DNA of 39,401 nt from Bacteriovoracia bacterium (GTDB lineage: Bacteria; Bdellovibrionota; Bacteriovoracia; Bacteriovoracales; Bacteriovoracaceae). The translations under genes were made by a program, and so were the position numbers. Where the stretch lies: positions 1-39,401 of the forward strand of contig JAUIBX010000008.1 in assembly GCA_030427595.1 (NCBI GenBank), written 5' to 3'. This document shows, piece after piece, positions 32,559 to 39,401 of this stretch (position 1 is its first letter; every line of letters begins with the position of its first letter). Under the pieces are notes generated by a model. It made no database searches. It was not told where the DNA came from and was given only the letters and a program-made list of their open reading frames with translations.

Positions 32559-33372
32559 TAAGAACCTCCCCTCTTTGTGTACTGAGAGGCAAAAAGAAAC
32601 CTTCATCCCCCTCAATGTCTACCCATTTAAAATCTATATCGTACGTCTCTTTTAGATGATCCGAAGTAAAAATCTTTTCTCTTTCACCATAAAAGAGAAC
32701 TTCTCCCTTCTTAAGGAAGAGGGCCTTGTCAGCGATTTTATAACTCCAATAGAAGTCATGACTTGAAATGATAAAAGAACAATTCTTTTTCTTTTGCCAG
32801 GATAGTAAGAAATGGGCGATAGAATCTTTTACTCGTGGGTCTAATGCCTGAAAGGGTTCATCAAAAATAATCAGAGGAACATTCTGATAGAGTGCTGCCG
32901 CTAGAGCGACGCGCTTTAATTCTCCCCCACTGAGATACTCCATAGGTCGATTAAGAAGGTTTTCTAGATTAAGACCTTCCACAATCTCACCGAGAAGACC
33001 TTCGTCTTCACCATGGCCTAGTTTTAAAAGGTTGTAGCGGCTATAACTCAAATATTTTCTAACGGGTAAGCCGACTTGAAACTCCGGAAACTGAGGAACG
33101 ATCGTCATAAGCTCCGCTCGCTTTTCAGAACTTAGATGAAGAAGATCATGACCATCAATTTGGAATTGAAAAGGAGGGATACTTAACTGTGAGTTCTGAG
33201 CTCCCGCCAAAGTCATTAAGAGAGTACTCTTGCCACTGCCATTGGGTCCCATAAGAACCAATGTCTCCCCCTTTTCTAAAGAGAAGGAAATCTCTTTTAT
33301 AATGGGACAACTTTCAATTTGAACACTAAGGGCATCTAAGGCCAGCCATCTTTGACTTTCATTAGAGGACAT
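32545..33372 (-). CDS. btuD: ABC transporter ATPase, cobalamin (BtuD-like)
   Basis: 275 residues from the ATG at 33370-33372; the earlier ATG at 33381 abuts GGAGG directly and has no spacing. Walker A GPNGSGKST, signature LSGGELKRVALAAAL, Walker B LIIFDEPFQALD and the switch His in IISSHD are all present. The FecE/BtuD family energises FecCD permeases in the inner membrane. Overlaps btuF by 11 nt upstream and btuC by 14 nt downstream, so translation is coupled along the operon. Confidence 0.93.
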   Translation of the reverse strand: MSSNESQRWLALDALSVQIESCPIIKEISFSLEKGETLVLMGPNGSGKSTLLMTLAGAQNSQLSIPPFQFQIDGHDLLHLSSEKRAELMTIVPQFPEFQVGLPVRKYLSYSRYNLLKLGHGEDEGLLGEIVEGLNLENLLNRPMEYLSGGELKRVALAAALYQNVPLIIFDEPFQALDPRVKDSIAHFLLSWQKKKNCSFIISSHDFYWSYKIADKALFLKKGEVLFYGEREKIFTSDHLKETYDIDFKWVDIEGDEGFFLPLSTQRGEVLSEGP

Positions 33373-34156
33373 TGGCCACATCCTCCATCAGCTTGAGAAC
33401 ATCTGGACCGGGAATAACGGTATACTTTTTATTGAAGACTATTACTTGAGGAAGCTTCTTCATTTTTAGCTTCTTCCTTAAAAGATCCCTAATTGCCCCA
33501 GGCTTAAGTTCAGGTGAGCGATTAAAGAAAATAAGATAATCCACGTCACTTTTTAGAAAGGTCTCTGCACTAATCTCTTTATAGCCTTTTTTAAAGGGGG
33601 CGATATTCTTAAGACCAGTGAACTCAATGACATCACTAAGATAGGAGTCCTCAGCTCCGATAACAAAGCCCTTAAATTGATCTAGACTACCTTTCAGGTC
33701 TAAAACAGCATAGAAGCTGCCCTCAATGGCCTTCTTCTCTAAGATTTTTCGATTCTTATTAAGAAGAGTTTTAAAATGAGAACCTCTATCAGATTTAAAC
33801 TCAGTCCCTAACTTTATTATAGAAGACTCAATATCATCTATGCCATTAAAGGGATATTCCTTTACTTGAAGATTCAGCTTCTTGGCAAAATTATAGAACT
33901 TTGAACCTTTGATAGGCTGAGAAAGAATAATTTTTGGTTTTAACTTTACGATCTTCTCATAAGAGGGAGTAAAAGGTGTTCCAAGCCGAGGAAGACCTGC
34001 TCCACGGTCATCACAGAACTGACTAATGCCAACGAGTTTCTTTTGCACCTTAAGAAAGTGCAGTGTCTCAGTAATGGCCGGGGACATAGAGACAACTTGA
34101 GCAAAAGAGCTCACTTGAAAGAGGAGAAGAAAAAATAAGGTCTTAAAAGGAATCAC
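33362..34156 (-). CDS. btuF: Periplasmic cobalamin-binding protein (BtuF-like)
   Basis: 264 residues from GTG 34154-34156, which overlaps the btuB TGA as GTGA and has GGGAGAG 9 nt upstream; an ATG six codons earlier has no Shine-Dalgarno. Signal peptide: MIPFKTLFFLLLFQVSSFAQ. The mature part has the BtuF/FecB fold markers: VVSMSPAITETLHFL at the N-terminus, LVGISQFCD, then KIVKLKPKIILS, and a long connecting helix near residues 130-150. Binds cobalamin in the periplasm and hands it to BtuCD. Substrate assigned from riboswitch and btuB context. Confidence 0.9.
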   Translation of the reverse strand: MIPFKTLFFLLLFQVSSFAQVVSMSPAITETLHFLKVQKKLVGISQFCDDRGAGLPRLGTPFTPSYEKIVKLKPKIILSQPIKGSKFYNFAKKLNLQVKEYPFNGIDDIESSIIKLGTEFKSDRGSHFKTLLNKNRKILEKKAIEGSFYAVLDLKGSLDQFKGFVIGAEDSYLSDVIEFTGLKNIAPFKKGYKEISAETFLKSDVDYLIFFNRSPELKPGAIRDLLRKKLKMKKLPQVIVFNKKYTVIPGPDVLKLMEDVANVL

Positions 34157-35940
34157 TGAAAACTTCTCTCCCATGTCAGGAGTAAATTACGATCAGGAGT
34201 ACCAAAGTTTCTTATCTCTTCGTATTCACGATTCATTATATTTTTCACCTGCAAAAGGAATTTATCTCGACTTTCAGTATAACCTATCGAGGTATCAAAG
34301 GTTAAATAGCTCGGCATCCTGACCTGATTGGTGTCATTCCTTGAACCCACATAGAGCCCTTCAAGGTCTAGATAAAGATTGGAACGTAATTGGTACCTTA
34401 CATTTCCATTGAAGCGAACTCGTGGTCTTCTTAGAGCATAACTTCCTGTATTGGGATTATAGGCCCTTAAAAAATTACTCCCTAACCTGAAATTAAAACT
34501 TTGATATCGAAGAGAACCCTCCCACTCTAAGCCTCTATTTTCTTGAGCTCCAAGATTTACATAGCGATTAGAGCTGCTGTCATAGTCGACAAAATTGGTA
34601 TAGCGAATACGAAAGAGGCTGATCTCACTACTTAAGTTTCCCTCTTGATAAAGAAGACTCAGCTCCTGAGAAATCGAATCTTCAACCTTTAGGTTACGAT
34701 TCCCGATATTTGAAAAGGTTTGATAGAGACTTGGCACCTTAAAGCCTGTTGCCTGATGGGCCTTGAGAGTAAAATTTCCAAAGGACTTTCCTAGGGCTAG
34801 ACGATAAAGTCCTTTGGTTTCAACAGATTGAACTTTTTCAACTCGGCCACCAAGTTCTGAAAAATAGCCCGCCCTTTCATAACGTAGGTGCGAATAAAGT
34901 GAAAGTCTTTCTCTACCAATAGCATCCCTTAGCTCACTATCTAGGGCGACCGCGACTTCTTCTTCTAAACTTAATCCCGAAGCAAGCTCAATACTATTAC
35001 CTATATAAGAAAGGTTATTCAGCTCTAGTCTTCGATTCTCACCTTCATAGATGTAGTTGGTTGTACCTACTAGTGAGTTTGATTTAACTTGGCGCCACTC
35101 TCCATTTAATTTCAAATTTAAGAGATTATGAAGAGACTTCTTCCAATAGGCACCAATGAGGCTTGTTTCATAATTGGTTTCATTTCCTCTGACATCTCTT
35201 GAGGAATTATCAAATTCTGAGAAAGAATCTTGATAACGTCCAATAATCCCTACTTCACTATTTTTCCATTTTGTGGAGGCCTTCAACTTAAGAGTCGAAG
35301 TTTCATGACCATCGGCTTCGGCATTGACTGTTTTCTTTTCGTTAAAACTCGATATTCCCGTAGAGCTTTCTGTAGAAAAGTTAAAGAGAATAAGGTGATC
35401 ATCTTTCCTATGACCCGTATTTCCCGACAGGCCCATTTGGCCAAAAGAACCCACTTGTGCGCGTGCCTGATGGTTTAAACGACCTTTAGTTGTGATATTG
35501 ATGACACCACCAATGGCCTCAGCCCCATAGAGAACCCCTTGAGAACCTTTAAGAATTTCAATGGACTCAATATCCGAAGTATTAAGAAACTCAAGCCTAG
35601 CTCCGCCTCCAATGGCCGTAAGATCAGTTACTCGTACACCATCAATAAGTATCAAAGTATGCCTATTGGAAGTTCCTCTTAAGAAGAGAGAACTCGCCTT
35701 ACCAAAGGCTCCACTTGTAAAAAGATTGAGACCGGCCTGTTTCTTAAGAAGGTCGGCCACATTTCCTGCCCCACTCTCTTGAATGGTCTTCTCGTCAATT
35801 TTGAGAATACTTGAAGTACTTTTAGGGTATTCACGCTCAAAACGTTCAGCCTTCACAATGATGGGTTGCTCAGTCTGCTCATCTGCCTGTAAAGGCAAAA
35901 GAAAGAAAGAGCTCAGAATCAAAAGGGAGAAAGGTCTCAT
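34153..35940 (-). CDS. btuB: TonB-dependent outer-membrane receptor, vitamin B12 (BtuB-like)
   Basis: 595 residues, close to E. coli BtuB (614). Signal peptide MRPFSLLILSSFFLLPLQA. A TonB-box-like PIIVKAERF sits at about 26-34. The plug domain shows NVADLLKKQAGLNL, FLRGTSNRHTLILIDGVRV (typical of BtuB), IESIEILKGSQGVLYGAEAIGGVINI, then a 22-strand barrel ending LLLTWERSFQ. Imports cobalamin across the outer membrane using TonB energy; no tonB gene here, but an ExbB/ExbD-like pair is at 17590. Shine-Dalgarno AAGGA 6 nt ahead of ATG. Preceded by a cobalamin riboswitch. Confidence 0.94.
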   Translation of the reverse strand: MRPFSLLILSSFFLLPLQADEQTEQPIIVKAERFEREYPKSTSSILKIDEKTIQESGAGNVADLLKKQAGLNLFTSGAFGKASSLFLRGTSNRHTLILIDGVRVTDLTAIGGGARLEFLNTSDIESIEILKGSQGVLYGAEAIGGVINITTKGRLNHQARAQVGSFGQMGLSGNTGHRKDDHLILFNFSTESSTGISSFNEKKTVNAEADGHETSTLKLKASTKWKNSEVGIIGRYQDSFSEFDNSSRDVRGNETNYETSLIGAYWKKSLHNLLNLKLNGEWRQVKSNSLVGTTNYIYEGENRRLELNNLSYIGNSIELASGLSLEEEVAVALDSELRDAIGRERLSLYSHLRYERAGYFSELGGRVEKVQSVETKGLYRLALGKSFGNFTLKAHQATGFKVPSLYQTFSNIGNRNLKVEDSISQELSLLYQEGNLSSEISLFRIRYTNFVDYDSSSNRYVNLGAQENRGLEWEGSLRYQSFNFRLGSNFLRAYNPNTGSYALRRPRVRFNGNVRYQLRSNLYLDLEGLYVGSRNDTNQVRMPSYLTFDTSIGYTESRDKFLLQVKNIMNREYEEIRNFGTPDRNLLLTWERSFQ

Positions 35941-35963
35941 AAGAATTCCTTACGCGGGATAGG

Positions 35964-35987
35964 CTTTCCCTTCTAGTGAAGAGAAAG
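35964..35987 (-). promoter_or_regulatory. Expression-platform hairpin of the cobalamin riboswitch
   Basis: On the minus-strand RNA, CUUUCUCUUC and GAAGGGAAAG form a 10-bp hairpin (one G-U pair) with loop ACUA. It lies one nucleotide after the aptamer P1 stem and 24 nt before the btuB ATG. No U-tract follows. It could be the L13-type kissing hairpin of cobalamin riboswitches or a switch in ribosome access; not decided. Confidence 0.65.
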
Positions 35988-35988
35988 G

Positions 35989-36075
35989 GTGAGAAGGATC
36001 GGACTTATGAGAGACTCTTTATCTCAAATACCGTTGCGCGACAGTGCTGGATTCACACCAGACTTCACTTCTCAC
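35989..36075 (-). ncRNA. Cobalamin riboswitch aptamer upstream of btuB
   Basis: Read on the minus strand, the RNA has the cobalamin riboswitch core: GGTGTGAATCCAGCACTGTC, then CGCAACGGTA, and AAGTCCGA (35999-36006). The ends GTGAGAAG (36068-36075) and CTTCTCAC (35989-35996) form a perfect 8-bp P1 stem, which fixes the 87-nt aptamer. It is short, like the smaller cobalamin classes. It should repress btuB-btuF-btuD-btuC when B12 is plentiful. It begins 7 nt after the yejE stop. Confidence 0.93.
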
Positions 36076-36082
36076 AATTCAT

Positions 36083-37102
36083 TTATGTCATATTGGGATC
36101 CATTGCATCCCGGACTCCTTCTCCAATAAGATTGAGAAGAGTTAATGTAGAAAAGAGGGCTCCTGCAGGATAAACGGCCAACCACCAAGCAACTGTGAAG
36201 TGCTTTTGCGCCTGGGCCAAGAGTTCACCCCATGATGGAGTAGGAACTGGAAGACCAAAGCCAAGGTAATCAAGCATGGAGAGCGAAATAACATTATTAG
36301 AAATAACGAAAGGAGCAAAGGTAATGACCGGAACCATCGAGTTTGGCAAAATATGCTTAAAGATAATGACTCTATTTCTGGCACCCATTGACCTGGCCGC
36401 TTCAACAAACTCGCGCTTACGATTTTTTAAGAACTCCCCTCTCACATAGTAGCTGATAGGTACCCAGCCAAAGACAGAAGAGATGGTCACAAGAAGGAGC
36501 ATGTTAGGGGTAAAGATACTAATCAAAATAAGAAGGAGGAAGAATGTTGGAATGGTACTAAAAACCTCGACCAGTCTTTGACCTACCATATCCACTCGAC
36601 CACCAAAGTAGCCCATCACACCACCAAAGCTAACCCCTAAAATCAAACTCAGAAGCCACACCAAGAAGGCGTAGGAAATAGAGTACTTAAAGCCATAGAG
36701 AATACGAGCAAAGACATCTCTACCCGACTCATCGGTTCCCATAATATTGGTACCTGTTGGCTTTGATGGGTATGAATAAACTTCTTCATTTGACTCAAAT
36801 GGATTCCAACGAATGATTGGCCAAAGGGCCCCATCGTCTTCAGAGAGCTGAAGCTTTTTGTAGTTCACTACCAAAGTATTCGAGATACCAAAGTCTTTAG
36901 GATGGTAATCCACAAATACCGGGAAATAGCTATTACCCTCATAAGACAAGTAAATTGGCTTATTATTGGCAATCATCGGTGCAGTAAGAGTGGCGAAAAC
37001 CATCAAAAGAAAAGCGATCAAAGAATAAAACGCTGACTTACGGGCCTTAAATCGGCGCCATCTCTTAAGTGTAAGGTCGTTAGATATAAGACGTTCTATC
37101 AT
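36083..37102 (-). CDS. yejE: Oligopeptide/microcin C-type ABC permease (YejE-like)
   Basis: 339 residues. N-terminal helix near 24-44 after a basic tail, then a large periplasmic loop (about 45-130) characteristic of YejE, then LGTDESGRDVFAR-like motif (MGTDESGRDVFARILYG), four to five helices, and the permease EAA loop EAARSMGARNRVIIFKHILPN. Ends GEGVRDAMDPNMT, the OppC/DppC end. Carries oligopeptides across the inner membrane. The ATG overlaps the stop of yejB by 4 nt (ATGA). The ATPase partner (YejF) is not in the window; the next gene downstream is the B12 riboswitch and btuB. Confidence 0.92.
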   Translation of the reverse strand: MIERLISNDLTLKRWRRFKARKSAFYSLIAFLLMVFATLTAPMIANNKPIYLSYEGNSYFPVFVDYHPKDFGISNTLVVNYKKLQLSEDDGALWPIIRWNPFESNEEVYSYPSKPTGTNIMGTDESGRDVFARILYGFKYSISYAFLVWLLSLILGVSFGGVMGYFGGRVDMVGQRLVEVFSTIPTFFLLLILISIFTPNMLLLVTISSVFGWVPISYYVRGEFLKNRKREFVEAARSMGARNRVIIFKHILPNSMVPVITFAPFVISNNVISLSMLDYLGFGLPVPTPSWGELLAQAQKHFTVAWWLAVYPAGALFSTLTLLNLIGEGVRDAMDPNMT

Positions 37103-38133
37103 TTGAAATCAATCCTTGGATCAACGAGGACATAGGCAAGGTCACTAATCAGGTTACCCACAAGCATGAGGATAGACTGAATAAAAGTAAGACCCATAAT
37201 TACGTTGTAGTCACGCTCAAGAACTGACTGATAACCAAGTAGCCCCATACCATCGAGGTTGAAAATGGTTTCAATCAAAAGAGAGCCCGCAAAGAAGATT
37301 GAAAGGAAACTGCCGATTCCTGTCACAATAGGAATAAGCGCATTTCTCAATGCGTGCTTAAGGTAGACTACTTTTTCAGAAAGACCCTTGGCCCTCGCTG
37401 TTCTAATGTAATCTTTCTTAATCTCCTCAAGAAGGGAGTTCTTCTGAAGCATGGTGAGAACAGTAAACTGGCCAATCATGTACGAAATACAGGGCAGGAT
37501 AAAGTGGTGGATACGGTCCGCCACTTTTCCCCAAAAGCCATAATAAGCGTAGTCATCTGAATAAAGCTCACCGGCAGGGAACCAATCAAAGAATTGGCCG
37601 CCAGCGAAGAAAACAATCAAAAGAATCCCCAACATAAACCCGGGGATGGAGTACATCGCCATGATCACAAAACTCGAGCCGTAATCAAACTTAGAGCCAT
37701 TGAAAATGGCCTTAGAAACCCCTAAAGGAATACAGATAAGATAGGACAAGAGAAGTGAAATAATCCCAAACTGTAACGATACAGGAAATTTACTCATGAT
37801 GACGTCAGTAACAGGCTCTTCGTAGGTAAAACTCTCTCCGAAGTCGAATTTTGTGAGATTCTTAAGCCAAATCCAGTAGCGCACGTGCATTGGCTTATCA
37901 AAGCCATACTGTTTCTTAAGCGCTTCAATAACCTCTTCAGAAATTGCCGAAGAGTCATTAGAGCTGCCAACGCTAGCGGCATCACCAGCACCTGCACCTC
38001 CAAACTGAAGTTCCTGAAGCTTTCTTTCCACAGGAGAACCCGGGGCAAGGTTGATGATGACGAATACAATGAGAGTCACCCCAAAAAGCGTAGGGATCAT
38101 CAAAAGGATACGTCTGAGAATATACTGTAACAA
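37099..38133 (-). CDS. yejB: Oligopeptide/microcin C-type ABC permease (YejB-like)
   Basis: 344 residues. Start is TTG 38131-38133 with AGGAG (38140-38144) 6 nt ahead; no ATG suits. Six helices; N-terminus MLQYILRRILLMIPTLFGVTLIVF is the standard DppB/YejB start. The periplasmic insert LQFGGAGAGD and following region are typical of YejB. The EAA loop reads RTARAKGLSEKVVYLKHALRNALIP. Ends DLAYVLVDPRIDFK as in the family. Works with yejE and the binding protein upstream. Confidence 0.93.
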   Translation of the reverse strand: MLQYILRRILLMIPTLFGVTLIVFVIINLAPGSPVERKLQELQFGGAGAGDAASVGSSNDSSAISEEVIEALKKQYGFDKPMHVRYWIWLKNLTKFDFGESFTYEEPVTDVIMSKFPVSLQFGIISLLLSYLICIPLGVSKAIFNGSKFDYGSSFVIMAMYSIPGFMLGILLIVFFAGGQFFDWFPAGELYSDDYAYYGFWGKVADRIHHFILPCISYMIGQFTVLTMLQKNSLLEEIKKDYIRTARAKGLSEKVVYLKHALRNALIPIVTGIGSFLSIFFAGSLLIETIFNLDGMGLLGYQSVLERDYNVIMGLTFIQSILMLVGNLISDLAYVLVDPRIDFK

Positions 38134-38173
38134 GGTTTTCTCCTGTCTTTACTCGTCTTTGCTCTACATGGAC

Positions 38174-39401
38174 TTACTTAGAGATCGTCCAGTACTCAGT
38201 CCCAATACCAAACTTAAAAGTGTCCTTTGGTCTTTGAATGCGGTCGTTATATCCATAGAAGCCAAACTTACTGTTAAATAGGAAGGCGTAAGGTACATCT
38301 TCAGCGATGATCTTATAAACTTCACGTAGGATGGGAATCCTCTTCTCACGATCAAGAGTCGTTCTGGCCTTGTCGATCAACTCATCAACGCGATCATTTT
38401 TGTAACTAACAAAGTTTGATCCTTTATTAGTCGCAGAAGCAGAATGCCAAATTTGCTTGGGGTCATAATCAACAGCTCCACCAGACCAGCCAAGGCGAAC
38501 AGCTTCAAATTTTCTTTCATTAAGTAGTGTAATGAAGGTGTTCCACTCAACAACTTTAATCTGAACATCAATACCGGCCTTCTTAGCATCTTGTTGAAAA
38601 GTCACAAGATACTTCGTGAACTCTTTATTGGGCTCAAGGATAGTAAAACTAAAGGGAGTTTTCTTGCCATTGATCACCTTATCGAGGACTTGGTCACCAT
38701 CCGTATCTTTCCACCCATGCTTTCTTAGAAGTTCTAGAGCCTTCTTAGGATCAAAAGGAATGGGCTTCACATCAGGGTTTGCATAAATAGACTGCTGATA
38801 CCAAGGACCTGTGGCAGGAAGACGAAGACCATAATCATACTTTTCAATCATCTTCTCGCGATCAACCAAGTGGTAAAGCGCCATACGGACATCTTTTTCT
38901 TTAAAGAGGTCATTCTTCAGGTTCCAGCCAATGAAGCCATAACCCTTGGGCGCACTATTTTGGTACTTAACTTTTTTAACAGATTTCCCCCACTTCTTTC
39001 CTCCAGTTTTCTTTACAAATTCTTCAGCAGTAAGAGCGTTGAAATCGAGGTCACCTTTTTCAAGTCTTTGGATGGCAATATTGCCTTCCTTAATGAAGCG
39101 CATGCGAAGACGCTTAAACTTATTCTGCTTGGGATAAACAGTATTACCCCACCAGTCAGCATTCTTTTCAAGAACGATATACTTACCTCTTCTCCACTCT
39201 TTGAGAGTGTAGGCACCAGTTCCCACAAGAGTTTTATTAAGTTCTTTTTCTTGATCCTCTGATGGGTTTTCATAGAGGTGCTTAGGAACGATAGTCATCC
39301 CGGCAACAACATCAAAGTTAGCAAAGTACTTTCTCTTGGCCTTAAATTGAACCTTCTTACCGTCCTCAAGAATGCTACATGATTCAATATTTTCAAAGTA
39401 A
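38174..39401 (-). CDS. yejA: Extracellular solute-binding protein family 5 (YejA-like), C-terminal part
   Basis: The frame stays open to the right edge of the window (translation upstream reads RKYFANFDVVAGMTIVPKHLY), so the N-terminus and signal peptide are missing. About 408 residues are visible. Family-5 (SBP_bac_5) features: GTGAYTLKEWRRGKYIVLEKNADWWG, KDVRMALYHLVDREKMIEKY, and the C-terminal YKIIAEDVPYAFLFNSKFGFYG. YejA-type proteins bind peptides in the periplasm and feed YejBE. Stop at 38174-38176, followed after 40 nt by yejB on the same strand. Confidence 0.92.
   Translation of the reverse strand, partial: YFENIESCSILEDGKKVQFKAKRKYFANFDVVAGMTIVPKHLYENPSEDQEKELNKTLVGTGAYTLKEWRRGKYIVLEKNADWWGNTVYPKQNKFKRLRMRFIKEGNIAIQRLEKGDLDFNALTAEEFVKKTGGKKWGKSVKKVKYQNSAPKGYGFIGWNLKNDLFKEKDVRMALYHLVDREKMIEKYDYGLRLPATGPWYQQSIYANPDVKPIPFDPKKALELLRKHGWKDTDGDQVLDKVINGKKTPFSFTILEPNKEFTKYLVTFQQDAKKAGIDVQIKVVEWNTFITLLNERKFEAVRLGWSGGAVDYDPKQIWHSASATNKGSNFVSYKNDRVDELIDKARTTLDREKRIPILREVYKIIAEDVPYAFLFNSKFGFYGYNDRIQRPKDTFKFGIGTEYWTISK

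Noticed and set aside
35976-36173. Plus-strand 65-codon frame over the riboswitch
   Set aside because: It coincides with the aptamer and the end of yejE read antisense.
1-39401. tRNA, rRNA, CRISPR, insertion sequence or prophage
   Set aside because: No cloverleaf with CCA-like end, no repeat-spacer pattern, no transposase or phage gene was seen in reading both strands.

Overview
The window reads as chromosomal DNA of a low-GC, Gram-negative, didermic bacterium. The proteins include a TonB-dependent receptor, beta-barrel outer-membrane proteins, an RND pump, ExbB/ExbD-like proteins and many short secreted proteins with no recognisable family. The overall style (AT-rich, densely packed, many orphan secreted proteins) suggests Bdellovibrionota, class Bacteriovoracia (Bacteriovorax/Halobacteriovorax/Peredibacter-like). 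That placement is inference from protein style; there is no rRNA or other marker gene here. I see no tRNA, rRNA, CRISPR array, insertion sequence or prophage.

Layout. Positions 1-2.4 kb (+) hold the end of an S9 prolyl-oligopeptidase-like peptidase and an HtrA-like protease without a signal peptide. Positions 2.4-8.7 kb (-) hold a metalloprotease-like secreted protein, two small secreted proteins, a large membrane P-loop NTPase, an MscS channel and an outer-membrane beta-barrel protein. A clear intrinsic terminator (8764-8793) and a DUF2892 membrane protein follow. Positions 9.2-16.8 kb (+) hold an RND permease, a porin O/P-like barrel, a secreted protein of unknown function, and a secreted transglutaminase-like/beta-barrel protein whose reading frame is cut by one TAA. 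Positions 16.8-21.6 kb hold a small barrel protein, an ExbB/ExbD-like pair and a cysQ-galE-glycosyltransferase operon. Positions 21.8-26.5 kb (+) hold metF-metH. Positions 26.5-30.3 kb hold lhgO with two small putative DNA-binding proteins, an endonuclease/exonuclease/phosphatase protein and psd. Position 30.4 kb starts a periplasmic HtrA. Positions 31.6-36.1 kb (-) hold a cobalamin riboswitch followed by btuB-btuF-btuD-btuC. Positions 36.1-39.4 kb (-) hold yejE, yejB and a partial yejA.

How the genes fit together. The best-supported story is cobalamin. The window has a B12 riboswitch with a perfect 8-bp P1 stem, a complete outer-membrane-to-cytoplasm B12 uptake operon with overlapping genes, and a B12-dependent methionine synthase (MetH) paired with MetF. 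Uptake feeding MetH is a natural inference.

The most unusual signals are three gene-expression anomalies. Two long reading frames are each interrupted by a single in-frame TAA exactly where the protein would otherwise continue sensibly (5871-5873 on the minus strand, 15064-15066 on the plus strand). One outer-membrane protein gene has a good Shine-Dalgarno and signal peptide but no ATG/GTG/TTG start (around 3177-3185). They could be real recoding or split genes, decaying genes, or base errors in the assembly. Other points worth a look are an MscS channel overlapping a membrane NTPase, an ExbD-like protein whose periplasmic domain is not ExbD-like, and a 9-bp inverted repeat that would sequester the Shine-Dalgarno at 13711.
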